39,004 nt of DNA from Westiellopsis prolifica IICB1 (lineage in GTDB: Bacteria > Cyanobacteriota > Cyanobacteriia > Cyanobacteriales > Nostocaceae). How positions within the stretch are numbered: the first letter of the stretch is position 1; every line of letters begins with the position of its first letter. Positions 24,201 to 31,935 of this stretch are shown in pieces. The stretch is taken from positions 2,266,921 through 2,305,924 of the forward strand of contig NZ_NAPS01000001.1 in assembly GCF_004323185.1 (NCBI RefSeq), in the 5' to 3' direction. The notes beneath the pieces are model-generated. The model did not search any database. It was given only the letters and a program-made list of their open reading frames with translations, and was not told the origin of the DNA. The position numbers were made by a program, and so were the translations under genes.

Positions 24201-26169
24201 GATCGCACCAACCCAAGAAGACGCCCAGACACGCAGAACAAGAGACGCGGAGCCATCGCAAGAATTTGAATCACCTGGGTTGACAGATGAACTGTCCCCA
24301 TTTCCTTTTCCAGAAGAAGAAGAGCAACGCTTATCAATTGTTTTAGATCACTTTGACTTGATGCAAGAATTCCTTGATAGTCAAGCACGGGTGATGAGTG
24401 CGCTACACTCTCACCTGGCTGGTGTAGATAATGGGGTAAATGATGATTTTGTCAAGATGTCTTTAGCATTGCCAGATACCAATAATTGGCAAACATCCAG
24501 GTTTGATCAAGCTTTCCCCCTATTAGGTGAGATTCTAGAACACAATAGCCAGTATCTTTACTGTCAACGTCGCTTTGATATGCAGCGAGATATTTTTCTC
24601 TACGACCATACTATTGGCGGTCAAGTATCTCAGAGGCGTTTAGACTTGTTTCCCTTACCTGTGATTCCGTTCACTGTGAGTATGGAAACCCTAGCGGAAG
24701 CAGCAGTTTATTTGCTGGGTAAAGATAAAGTTGTAGTTAGACTTTACGACCTGCGTGGTTATCGCTGGCTAGCTCTTGATCAGGGTGAACTCACTCTCAA
24801 GATCAAAGCACAATTACAACCCCAACCAAATCCGCAAACTTGGGAAGTTAAGGTACAACTGTTTCAAGTAGGGGAAAGTAGTACTATCGATCACTTGGTA
24901 TTTGAGGGTCATGTACATCTAGGACATCAATTTCCAGCATTAATAGCACCATTACCTTTTCACCTTGAGCGACCTGCACCTTCGCGTTGGTCTGATACCG
25001 ATTTGTACTGCACTGGGATGTTTCATGGACCGCGTTTCCAAGGTGTGAAGCACATTCGCCAATGGGGTTTGCAGGGTATCGAAGCTGATTTGGAAGCGAT
25101 CGCCATTGAAGATTTCTTTAGTCACACCCAGCAGCCAGTTTTCCAAATTGATGCAGGTTTACTCGATGCTGCTGGACAATTAGTCGGGTACTGGGTTTCG
25201 GAGCAGTTTGGCACTGATTTTAATGTTTTTCCTTTCCAAGTACGGGCATTTCATCAGTATGTCTCACCCCTACCACCCAAAAGTGCAGTATTATGTCGCG
25301 GCTTAATGCATTTTACTAGTGAGTGGCAAACCGAAGCTAGCTTTGATTTTCTTGATACCACAGGTCGGGTAATTGCTCGCTTGGAAGGATGGCAAGATCG
25401 TTACTTCAGTGTGCCACACAGATATTACCAATGTCGCTTGCATCCCCAAATTGCTTATTTATCAGATCCTTGGCTGCAAGCAGAAACTGAAATGATCATA
25501 AGGCGGATTGAACCGTTCCCGGAACATTTTCTTGATGATTCTTGGAGTATTTGGAAACGTGTTTTAGCACACCTAATACTTAATGAATCAGAACGAGATT
25601 TCTGGTACAATCTACTACAAAAAAGTACAGAACGTACGAATTGGTTGATTGGTTGCATTGCTGCTAAAGATACCATCCGTCAGTGGGCAAAGCAAAACTT
25701 TAATTTGCAACTTGCTCCGATTGATATCGAAGTTATCAGCACTACCACAGGTAAACTTGTCGTCCGTTGTCCAGAATTGGAAGCGATGGCGGGAGTTTTA
25801 CCAAACATTGCCATTAGTCACGCTCAAGGTTTTGTAGTCGCTGCGATCGCGCACTCAGGAAAATCCATCGGTATTCATATCGAAGATTTTGACTCTGTGC
25901 ATACCGATCATTTAATTGCTACTACCTTCAGTGAATCCGAACTACAACAACTTTCCCCACCACAGCACAGTGACATCATTGGACTGTGGTCTGCAAAAAA
26001 AGCCGTAGCTCAAGCACTAGGTAAAGAACTGCAAAACGATCTGACCCAGTGGTTAATCACCCATATTTCCAGCGATGGACAGTGGATTACTGTTAACTAT
26101 AACAGTGAATCATTTATTGTCCAACTTTGTTATGGCGATCGCCAACTCTTGGCTATCTGTCAATACTAG
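21259..26169 (+). CDS. PKS subunit, KS-AT-DH-PPTase-like
   Basis: A 1,636-residue protein. KS is residues about 4-430 (Cys208 in IDAACASSL, EAHGTGIALGD, MIGHCIPAAG). AT is about 576-890 with FIFPGEGSQ, Ser679 in VGHSTGENAAL and DRAYHTPLF. A linker carries the helix MQEFLDSQARVMSALHSHL, paralleling one in subunit 1. DH is about 1100-1400 (YDHTIGGQVSQRR with His1117, QIDAGLLDAAGQL with Asp1303). The C-terminal 200 residues match Sfp-type phosphopantetheinyl transferases (NWLIGCIAAKDTIRQWAK, IAISHAQGFVVAAI), but key residues are changed: His1540 in GIHIED, Lys1581 and Gln1585 in WSAKKAVAQALG. Start 21259 is chosen for the AGGA just upstream and because the earlier in-frame sequence (21202-21258) is intergenic repeat. 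It completes the synthase. Confidence 0.88.
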   Translation: MGNFSDIAIVGMSALFPGAKDLRTYWQNILNQVNAVRDASEQWAKPYFDPESMANDRIYTRKGGFLGDLAEFNPLEFGIMPSSVDGGEPDHFLALKLAWEALLDAGYIDRPFNREKTGIILGRGTYINRGYNTLLQHGQIVDQTLDLLRQLHPDLDETTLHEIRKQLKASLPPFTPEMAPGLVPNVITGRIANRLNLMGPNYIIDAACASSLIAVELAMKELLSDRCDMVLAGGVHASTPPQINMIFCQLGALSRSDIKPFDSEASGTLLGEGLGILVLKRLGDAQKDGDRIYAVIKGVGSSSDGKALGLLAPRLEGEVLALQRAYQESGVDPATVGMIEAHGTGIALGDQTEVRSLTQIFGQRQEQLPKCALGSVKSMIGHCIPAAGAAGIIKTALALYHKILPPTLCDEVNPALEIEKTPFYINTQARPWIHGDRSTPRRAGVNSFGFGGINAHAVLEEYSSQVVQSTKLLHQQWPTELLLFSGEHRAALLESIDQIQQVLQNHPQVTLAEIAYTLSSQSIASHRLAIVAKDIPELQKKLSQAVEKLQNSAKSRLQTRNGIYYAEVGVNVNPGKTAFIFPGEGSQYPQMLADLCLYFPQVRQWFDFLDATFSERRACLPSQLIFLAPTSLTQTERHHAQQRLFGMDVASETVFTASMALYELLCNLGVHCDVMVGHSTGENAALIASGTVRLSERMELMSKMRHLNQIYLDLEMGNNIPKGALLTVGAIASEILQQVLDEFDGRLHLAMDNCPNQVVLFGSVNDIDAVSSKLQALGGICTRLPFDRAYHTPLFAPVGTAFLEFYNDLQINSGYTPVYSCATAALFPDEPEAIRGLAAQQWSSRVRFRETVLQLYESGVKNFIEVGPSSNLTGFVSDILHGREHQAIASNSQRLSGLEQIQHLLGRLFVNGNGVDTSALYLHRQVNLISLDSTMQVGETQKSSPILELTMPIMQLQPDFVNHVREKLQTSKSESVSDLGAIAPTQEDAQTRRTRDAEPSQEFESPGLTDELSPFPFPEEEEQRLSIVLDHFDLMQEFLDSQARVMSALHSHLAGVDNGVNDDFVKMSLALPDTNNWQTSRFDQAFPLLGEILEHNSQYLYCQRRFDMQRDIFLYDHTIGGQVSQRRLDLFPLPVIPFTVSMETLAEAAVYLLGKDKVVVRLYDLRGYRWLALDQGELTLKIKAQLQPQPNPQTWEVKVQLFQVGESSTIDHLVFEGHVHLGHQFPALIAPLPFHLERPAPSRWSDTDLYCTGMFHGPRFQGVKHIRQWGLQGIEADLEAIAIEDFFSHTQQPVFQIDAGLLDAAGQLVGYWVSEQFGTDFNVFPFQVRAFHQYVSPLPPKSAVLCRGLMHFTSEWQTEASFDFLDTTGRVIARLEGWQDRYFSVPHRYYQCRLHPQIAYLSDPWLQAETEMIIRRIEPFPEHFLDDSWSIWKRVLAHLILNESERDFWYNLLQKSTERTNWLIGCIAAKDTIRQWAKQNFNLQLAPIDIEVISTTTGKLVVRCPELEAMAGVLPNIAISHAQGFVVAAIAHSGKSIGIHIEDFDSVHTDHLIATTFSESELQQLSPPQHSDIIGLWSAKKAVAQALGKELQNDLTQWLITHISSDGQWITVNYNSESFIVQLCYGDRQLLAICQY

Positions 26170-26376
26170 GGAGCGGGGAGCGGGGAGCGGGGATAAGGGA
26201 GTGTGGGGAGATTTATCAGTTATCAGTTATCAGTTATCAGTTATCAAATTAAACTGTTAACTGATTTATGCCCAATGACAAATGACAAATGACCAATGAC
26301 CAATGACAAATGACCATTGTACAGACGCGATGAATCGCGTCTCTAATGACCAATTACCCATTACCAATTTCTCTTT
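26170..26376. repeat. Cluster of short repeats before the ACP gene
   Basis: Three GGGAGCG units, four TTATCAG units, a run of AATGACAAATGACC repeats, and the palindromic GACGCGATGAATCGCGTC (26323-26340), a variant of the palindromes at 5163 and 33437. There is no coding content. Whether the ACP is transcribed from here or by read-through is unclear. Confidence 0.8.
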
Positions 26377-26667
26377 ATGCAAGTCATAGACCTTCCTATT
26401 CAATCAACAATGATTGAGATTCTTAAAGACATTATCCAAGACTGGGATTTGGAATCAGATGAGATCACTCTTGAAACCGAGTTAGTAGCAGACCTCAGCT
26501 TTGCTTCTATCGATATCATTCATTTTGTTGTTGCTATAGAAGACCATTTCCAGCAGAAATTCGGGTTTGCTCAATTATTAATGCAGGATGGTCGCTATGT
26601 TGATGATTTGAGTGTAGGGCAAATCGTGAATTTTGTTTCTAAGCAATTAAACAGAGGGGTTTTATGA
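26377..26667 (+). CDS. Discrete acyl carrier protein
   Basis: A 96-residue carrier protein. The attachment site reads DLSFASIDIIHFVVAIEDHF, so Ser44 aligns with the phosphopantetheine serine, but the usual DSL is ASI. The acidic helices around it fit the ACP fold, and FQQKFGFAQLL follows as helix III would. It follows the PKS and overlaps the phosphodiesterase gene by 4 bases (ATGA), so the two are probably made together. It may hold the finished chain for transfer, or a separate acyl unit. An internal ATG at 26410 is an alternative start because the first lacks a ribosome site. It must be modified by a PPTase. Confidence 0.85.
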   Translation: MQVIDLPIQSTMIEILKDIIQDWDLESDEITLETELVADLSFASIDIIHFVVAIEDHFQQKFGFAQLLMQDGRYVDDLSVGQIVNFVSKQLNRGVL

Positions 26668-28259
26668 CAAAAACACTATTTATTGGCTTAGATGGCGCGA
26701 CTTTTACCGTGATCAATGAAATGACCCGCGACCTACCGGATGTAGGTGTGACGATGCCTTTTTTGAAACAATTTATGGAAAAGGGTGCGCGGGCGAAATT
26801 GCTGTCTACTCCCAATCCTTTGACTCCTCCAGCTTGGGTTTCGATTATGACTGGTCGTACTCCGGGAAATCATGGAGTTTATGATTTTATTCGCGCTGAA
26901 GAAACAGCTCAAGATGTTTACTTTACGCTATATGATGCCAGAGATATTCGTACAGAAACTATTTGGGCGATCGCTAGTCGGCAAAATTGCACTGTTGTAG
27001 CTTTAAACTTTCCCTTCACTGCTCCTCCTCTACCGATTAATGGAGCTTTAGTACCAGGTTTTGTTCCGTGGAAACATTTACGCCGCAACACAACTCCACC
27101 AAATTTATACGATCGCCTCAAGGAAATTCCAGATTTTGACCCCAAGGAATTAGCTTGGGACTTTGACCGTGAAAAACAAACTTTAGAGGTAATGACCGAT
27201 GAGGATTTAGAAAACTGGGTTCGCTATCACATCCCCCGCGATGAACAGTGGTTCCGAATCGCCGAGAAACTTCTCAAAGAAGATAATCCTGATTTAATGG
27301 CAGTATTGTTTGATGGTGTAGACAAACTCCAGCACCAAATTTGGATGTTTCTTGATCCTGCTTTGATCAGCGCTAATCCTTCTCCTTGGGAAAAACGGAT
27401 GCGGGAACTGTGTCTGGAGTATTTCCGCAAGTTAGATAGTTATATTCAACGGTTGGTAGAACTTGCTGGTCCTGAAGCTCAAGTATTTATGGCTTCAGAC
27501 CATGGTTTTACAGCTACAACAGAAGTGGTTCGCATCAATACCTTTCTGCACGAAAAAGGTTATCTAGCATGGAAGGAAACAGATGATTCCCAAGCGAGTA
27601 ACAGACGTGAATCAAGTTGGTTTGCCAATCTAGATTGGGATAAAACTCTTGCATACTGTCGTACTCCCTCCAGTAACGGTATCACAATTCGTGTTGCTGA
27701 AAAACCAGGAAATCCAGGTATTCAGCCTTCAGAATACGAAACCTTCCGGGAAAAATTAATTCGTGATTTGGAGAATTTCCGAGATCCAAACACAGGAGAA
27801 AGGATTATCCAAGCAATTCATAAACGAGAAGATGTTTATTCAGGTGCTGCTATGTATGAAGCACCTGACTTGACTTTGGTGCTACGCGACTATGGTTTTG
27901 TCTCCATCAAAAATTATCAACCTGCGGTTGAACCACGCGAGACACCAGCAGGAACTCACCATCCTGAAGGTATTTTCTTAGCAGGAGGATATGGAATTAA
28001 ATCTAACTATGAAGGAAAGCGGCAAAATGTTGTAGATGTTCCAGCAGCCTTATTATATAGTCTTAATCTTGCGATTCCAGCAGATTTTGAAGGTTATGTA
28101 CCTGAAGATTTCTTTACTGAATCTCATATGGATTTCAAACCAGTAAAAATTGGTATGTCTACCACAAGTGAAGAAATAAACTTATCAACAGATGATATTA
28201 GTGAAGATGAAAAACAACAAATTATTGCTCAATTACAAATGCTTGGCTACATGGAGTAA
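26664..28259 (+). CDS. Alkaline-phosphatase-superfamily phosphodiesterase
   Basis: A 531-residue protein of the type I phosphodiesterase / nucleotide pyrophosphatase group. The metal site is visible: Asp10 in FIGLDGA, the nucleophile Thr54 in NPLTPPAWVSIMTGRTPG, then FDGVDKLQHQIW, ASDHGF and AGTHHPEGIF. There is no signal peptide, so it acts in the cytosol. The family cleaves or transfers phosphoesters (some members act on sulfo- or phosphono-esters). Overlap with the ACP gene suggests action on an acyl-ACP-linked or phospholipid-linked substrate, for example head-group transfer or phosphopantetheine release; that is inference. The Cys/Ser nucleophile motif of arylsulfatases (CxPxR) is absent, so it is not a typical sulfatase. 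Confidence 0.85.
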   Translation: MTKTLFIGLDGATFTVINEMTRDLPDVGVTMPFLKQFMEKGARAKLLSTPNPLTPPAWVSIMTGRTPGNHGVYDFIRAEETAQDVYFTLYDARDIRTETIWAIASRQNCTVVALNFPFTAPPLPINGALVPGFVPWKHLRRNTTPPNLYDRLKEIPDFDPKELAWDFDREKQTLEVMTDEDLENWVRYHIPRDEQWFRIAEKLLKEDNPDLMAVLFDGVDKLQHQIWMFLDPALISANPSPWEKRMRELCLEYFRKLDSYIQRLVELAGPEAQVFMASDHGFTATTEVVRINTFLHEKGYLAWKETDDSQASNRRESSWFANLDWDKTLAYCRTPSSNGITIRVAEKPGNPGIQPSEYETFREKLIRDLENFRDPNTGERIIQAIHKREDVYSGAAMYEAPDLTLVLRDYGFVSIKNYQPAVEPRETPAGTHHPEGIFLAGGYGIKSNYEGKRQNVVDVPAALLYSLNLAIPADFEGYVPEDFFTESHMDFKPVKIGMSTTSEEINLSTDDISEDEKQQIIAQLQMLGYME

Positions 28260-28598
28260 AAAGTATTTTTCACGAAGTCGGAAGTAGGAAGTCATAAGTC
28301 GGAAGTAACCACTTTCGATTTATCACTTCCTATTTCCAACTTTTATCTACGGGTTACTTATTTTGTGTTGGGGTTGAAATCTCGATTAGAAAGCTGTATT
28401 TCCGATTTCCAATTTCTGACCGATAATTCCTTGATGGTACAAGAAAGCGGATTTATCCGTGGAATCAATCGGAAATCCAAAATCCAAAATTCCCAAGCCC
28501 CCGGATTGATCCGTGGGGTCAATCCAAAATCCATAGACGCGTAAGCGGCTTCTCGTAGAGTAATCTAAAATCCCAAATCGGATGACTTACTACTTCTC
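28260..28598. repeat. 340-bp gap with GGAAGT and GGATTGATCCGTGG repeats
   Basis: Contains GTCGGAAGTAGGAAGTCAT-type repeats, two GGATTTATCCGTGG/GGATTGATCCGTGG blocks, several AATCCAAAAT units and a GACGCGTAAGCGGCTTCTCG block. No terminator or gene is visible. It separates the synthase genes from the exporter-like gene, which could have its own promoter here. Confidence 0.6.
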
Positions 28599-31253
28599 AT
28601 GTATAAACCATTAGAAAACCGCTGGCGTCAAGATTTAGAAATCAAAAGAATTCCCCAAATAGGGAAAAAATCTGTATGTTATCAAGTTAAAATTCCAGAA
28701 TATAAGCAAATTTTTGAATTTGGTTTAGAAGAATATTTTCTCTGTCAATCAATGAATGGAGTAGTTACTCCTGCGGAAATTGTAGAGAAATTTAAATCGC
28801 GTTTTCAAGTTATGATTACTGAGGCAGATTTTTTGCAATTTACTCATCAAATAGCAGAGTTGAATCTACTGGAATCGTTTACAAGTACAGAAAATAGACA
28901 AAATGGTCTACAGCAAAAATTACCATTACCAGATATCAGAGAGCAAGAATCTGCTATATCAGCATCTAATTTTAAATTTTATAACAGAGAAAAGAAAAAT
29001 AAAAAAGAGCAAATTTATTTATGGTATGCTGACCACCCGCATCATTTTTTTGTCATCCTGAAAAATATTTTTCAACCTTTCAGCATATTATTTAAAATCT
29101 TAATTTGGGGATTAATACCCGGTATTCCTATTGCTTTTTTAACTTTATTTCATCATCAATTTGACTTTTGGTCTGACTATCTTGATGTCAACAAGTCATC
29201 GTCTTATCTTGCAACTTATATATTGAATCTCATTTTCGCATCTCTCACAGCTAAGGTTGCTCAGGGTGTTGTTTTGACATCTTATGGTGGCACAGTTAGC
29301 AAATTTGGTATGGTTCTCGCTGGTGGATTTTTACCCCGCTTTTATATTGATAGAGAGGCGATCTGGAACCTCCAGCGTCCAAAACAGCTGTGGACACTAG
29401 CAACTCCTGTAATCGTCAGACCTGTTTTATTTGTTTGGAGCATTTTGATATGGTACTTTCATCGTGAAACAGGAACACAATTAAGCAACTATGCACTTCT
29501 ACTTGCTCACGCTAGCTTTATAGATTTTCTACTAGATGCAAGTCCTCTTTGGCCTTCTGATGGTTATGTATGGACAGCTATTTATTTTCGCTTACCATCT
29601 GATTTATTTCAAAGGTCTTTTTTAATTTGGCAGATGCTGCTTAACCGCCGTCCTTTACCTAAATCATTATCTCATAAACAAAAACTAGGACTGCAACTAT
29701 TTTTGATCGCAGCAGTAATTTTTACATTATTAACGCTCTTTATTATTATATCTTCTACTGCCCATGGTTTAGCAGCAAACTTTTCAGGTCTTTTCGGTAA
29801 TGGTACAGGTTATATAATTTTCTTCGCCTTGTTGATGCTAGCTTTACGCCAACCAGTATCTAGATTTTGGAAAAACAAAAATAATTCATTAACAAAAACT
29901 ATGATTACATCAGCAAAAGAATCCGCATATCCAAATGAAAAAATCAGTAAATCTTGGATTAGTACAGTTTTCAAAGGACTAACTATGGTTGGTGGTGGTG
30001 TAGTTCTTTTATTACCATATCCTTACCGTTCTGGTGGTCAAATTAAATTAACAACTTCCAAACAACAGCAAATGCAAGCTGAAGTGGATGGAAAAATTAC
30101 ACGAGTTTTTTTTAAGGGTGGTGACGGTACTTGGGTAAAAGCGGGAACTGTTGTTGCGGTGATGGAATCTCCTGAAGTAAACAATGAATTTTCTAAAACA
30201 CAAGAGCAGATAAATTCTCGACAAGCCAATTTAAGAAAACAACAAGCTGAATTGAGTCAACTGCTATCTACTCCTAAAAAAGAAAATGTGGATTTAGCTC
30301 AACAGCAAGTAGAAGTTGCAAAACAACAAATGGAAACTTCTAAACAAAAAGTAAAAGTTGCCGAACAACAAATAGAAGTTTTTAGAAAATCACTTCGGAC
30401 TGCTATTAGTAAATCAGAATTTAGCATTCGCGAAGCTGACAGATTTAAGTATTTGTTACAACAAGGTGCTTATTCTCAACAACAATATGAAGATGCTGAT
30501 AGACGTGCGACAACAGAAATTAACGCAGCTGAAGAAGTTAAGCAGGATATAGAAAAAGCAAAACAAAGTTTACAAGAAGCCAAAGAAGATGTGTTAGTAA
30601 AATTACAAAATGTCAGACAAGCGGAGGCTAATTTAAAGCTAGTGAAAAGTGGTCCATATCCACAGGAAATTGAAGCCGCTCGTGAAGAAGTAATAGCAAC
30701 AAATGCAGAAATTCAACGTCTCAGACAAGAGCTAAAGTATCTTAGTAATGAAATGAGGCGTACTATATTAAAAATGCCATTTGATGGATATATTGCAACC
30801 TCAGAATTACAGCAAAAAGTGGGTAGGTATCTGGATAAAGGTGATACATTTGCCACTGTAGAAAATTCTCGTAGTGTTTATGGAGAACTACAAATACCCG
30901 AATATGAAGTAAGTGAAATTATATCTAATGGAAAGGTTGAAGTGAAATTATCTGCATATCCAAATGAACCTTTGATTGGTCGCGTAGTTTCAATTCAACC
31001 TGTGACAACAACTGATGACTCATCGAACAAAACTTCTACTAGTGCAGAATCAGATAAAACAGTAGAATTTTCAAATCCAAATTCTGGTCAAGTTGTCAAG
31101 GTAGTAGTAGAGATTCCCAAAACGGAGAAGATATTAAAAACAGGGATGTCTGGATATGCAAAAATTGAGGGTAAAACTATGCCAGTTATCCTTGCTTTTA
31201 CCCGTCCAATTGTACGATTTATCCAAATTGAAATGTGGTCATGGCTACCTTAA
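28599..31253 (+). CDS. Membrane fusion protein: M50-like domain plus HlyD adaptor
   Basis: An 884-residue protein. Residues about 1-105 look like a PqqD-like winged-helix front end. About 145-420 is polytopic membrane sequence resembling M50 site-2 proteases (SYGGTVSKFGMVLAGGFLPR, then ASPLWPSDGY), but where HExxH is expected the sequence is AKVAQ (218-222), so metal-dependent proteolysis is unlikely. A further membrane segment near 460-475 leads into an HlyD/biotinyl-lipoyl adaptor: AEVDGKITRVFFKGGDGTW, a long Gln/Lys-rich coiled coil, the second lipoyl half (KMPFDGYIATSELQQKVGRY) and a beta-barrel ending GMSGYAKIEG. HlyD parts bridge inner and outer membranes in type I export. It probably serves export of the locus product with an ABC or RND partner encoded elsewhere. 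Confidence 0.85.
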   Translation: MYKPLENRWRQDLEIKRIPQIGKKSVCYQVKIPEYKQIFEFGLEEYFLCQSMNGVVTPAEIVEKFKSRFQVMITEADFLQFTHQIAELNLLESFTSTENRQNGLQQKLPLPDIREQESAISASNFKFYNREKKNKKEQIYLWYADHPHHFFVILKNIFQPFSILFKILIWGLIPGIPIAFLTLFHHQFDFWSDYLDVNKSSSYLATYILNLIFASLTAKVAQGVVLTSYGGTVSKFGMVLAGGFLPRFYIDREAIWNLQRPKQLWTLATPVIVRPVLFVWSILIWYFHRETGTQLSNYALLLAHASFIDFLLDASPLWPSDGYVWTAIYFRLPSDLFQRSFLIWQMLLNRRPLPKSLSHKQKLGLQLFLIAAVIFTLLTLFIIISSTAHGLAANFSGLFGNGTGYIIFFALLMLALRQPVSRFWKNKNNSLTKTMITSAKESAYPNEKISKSWISTVFKGLTMVGGGVVLLLPYPYRSGGQIKLTTSKQQQMQAEVDGKITRVFFKGGDGTWVKAGTVVAVMESPEVNNEFSKTQEQINSRQANLRKQQAELSQLLSTPKKENVDLAQQQVEVAKQQMETSKQKVKVAEQQIEVFRKSLRTAISKSEFSIREADRFKYLLQQGAYSQQQYEDADRRATTEINAAEEVKQDIEKAKQSLQEAKEDVLVKLQNVRQAEANLKLVKSGPYPQEIEAAREEVIATNAEIQRLRQELKYLSNEMRRTILKMPFDGYIATSELQQKVGRYLDKGDTFATVENSRSVYGELQIPEYEVSEIISNGKVEVKLSAYPNEPLIGRVVSIQPVTTTDDSSNKTSTSAESDKTVEFSNPNSGQVVKVVVEIPKTEKILKTGMSGYAKIEGKTMPVILAFTRPIVRFIQIEMWSWLP

Positions 31254-31315
31254 TTTCTGGATATGAGTTGAAAATTTTTCTAGAAATTTAGATAAATGAA
31301 ATTTTGGAGGTAGCT

Positions 31316-31837
31316 ATGAATATCGAGCGGATTTATGGTTCGAGTAGCTTAAAGGAGATTAAACAACGACAAGAGCAAATGGAATATCGTAGACTCTGGC
31401 TGAAAACTTTAATAGATGAGATTCAACTAGAAATTGAAGCACTTCCATACTTGAAAGATCAAATAGCTCAAAAAAATAAAAAAACTACTTCGAGAGCAAA
31501 AATATTAGGATTTATCCAAGGAATAATATCTAATTCTGAAGCAGAGGTGATAGAGGAAAATAACAAGATTTATAATCGAGGCACTATGCTGGAATTTATT
31601 GATGAACTATCTGATTTAGCTTTGGAAGCTGATCTAAACTTGACAACATTAGCAGATATTGAAAAATATGAAGAAAAACTTAATTCCCGTGCATCTTGGT
31701 TGAAACATTTATTAAAGATAACAGAAAGAGAATTAAATTTTATTTCTATGGCAGAAGAGCAAGATCAAAATAATGATAATAATATTGCTGACATTAGCGA
31801 TAGCTCGAAAATGATTTTTAAAATGCTAAGTTCGTAA
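31316..31837 (+). CDS. Hypothetical coiled-coil protein
   Basis: A 173-residue soluble protein I do not recognise. It is almost all predicted helix: LKEIKQRQEQMEYRRLWLKT and neighbours give heptad patterns, as do the later segments. The tail is Asn/Asp-rich (DQNNDNNIADISD). There is no signal peptide or catalytic motif. The start is set by a strong GGAGG at 31306-31310, 5 bases before ATG 31316; a longer frame beginning with TTG at 31304 would overlap that site. It follows the HlyD-fusion gene by 62 bp, probably in one operon, so a cytosolic partner or scaffold of the exporter is possible. Confidence 0.75.
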   Translation: MNIERIYGSSSLKEIKQRQEQMEYRRLWLKTLIDEIQLEIEALPYLKDQIAQKNKKTTSRAKILGFIQGIISNSEAEVIEENNKIYNRGTMLEFIDELSDLALEADLNLTTLADIEKYEEKLNSRASWLKHLLKITERELNFISMAEEQDQNNDNNIADISDSSKMIFKMLSS

Positions 31838-31935
31838 GTTTTAATCATCAATAGTTTTATAAAAAAATATAAAATATATTCATAAAATAGAGCAAAGATT
31901 TGTTATTCCTTTAGCTATCTTATCAGGAAGTAAAT

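Noticed and set aside
12962-26169. Heterocyst glycolipid synthase (HglE/HglC/HglD) by name
   Set aside because: The domain order, the fused NMO barrels and the absence of an HglB/HetM-type thioester reductase argue against assigning these gene names without phylogeny.
26664-28259. Arylsulfatase assignment for the AP-superfamily protein
   Set aside because: The sulfatase signature C/SxPxR is missing and the nucleophile region reads LTPPAW, as in phosphodiesterase-type members.
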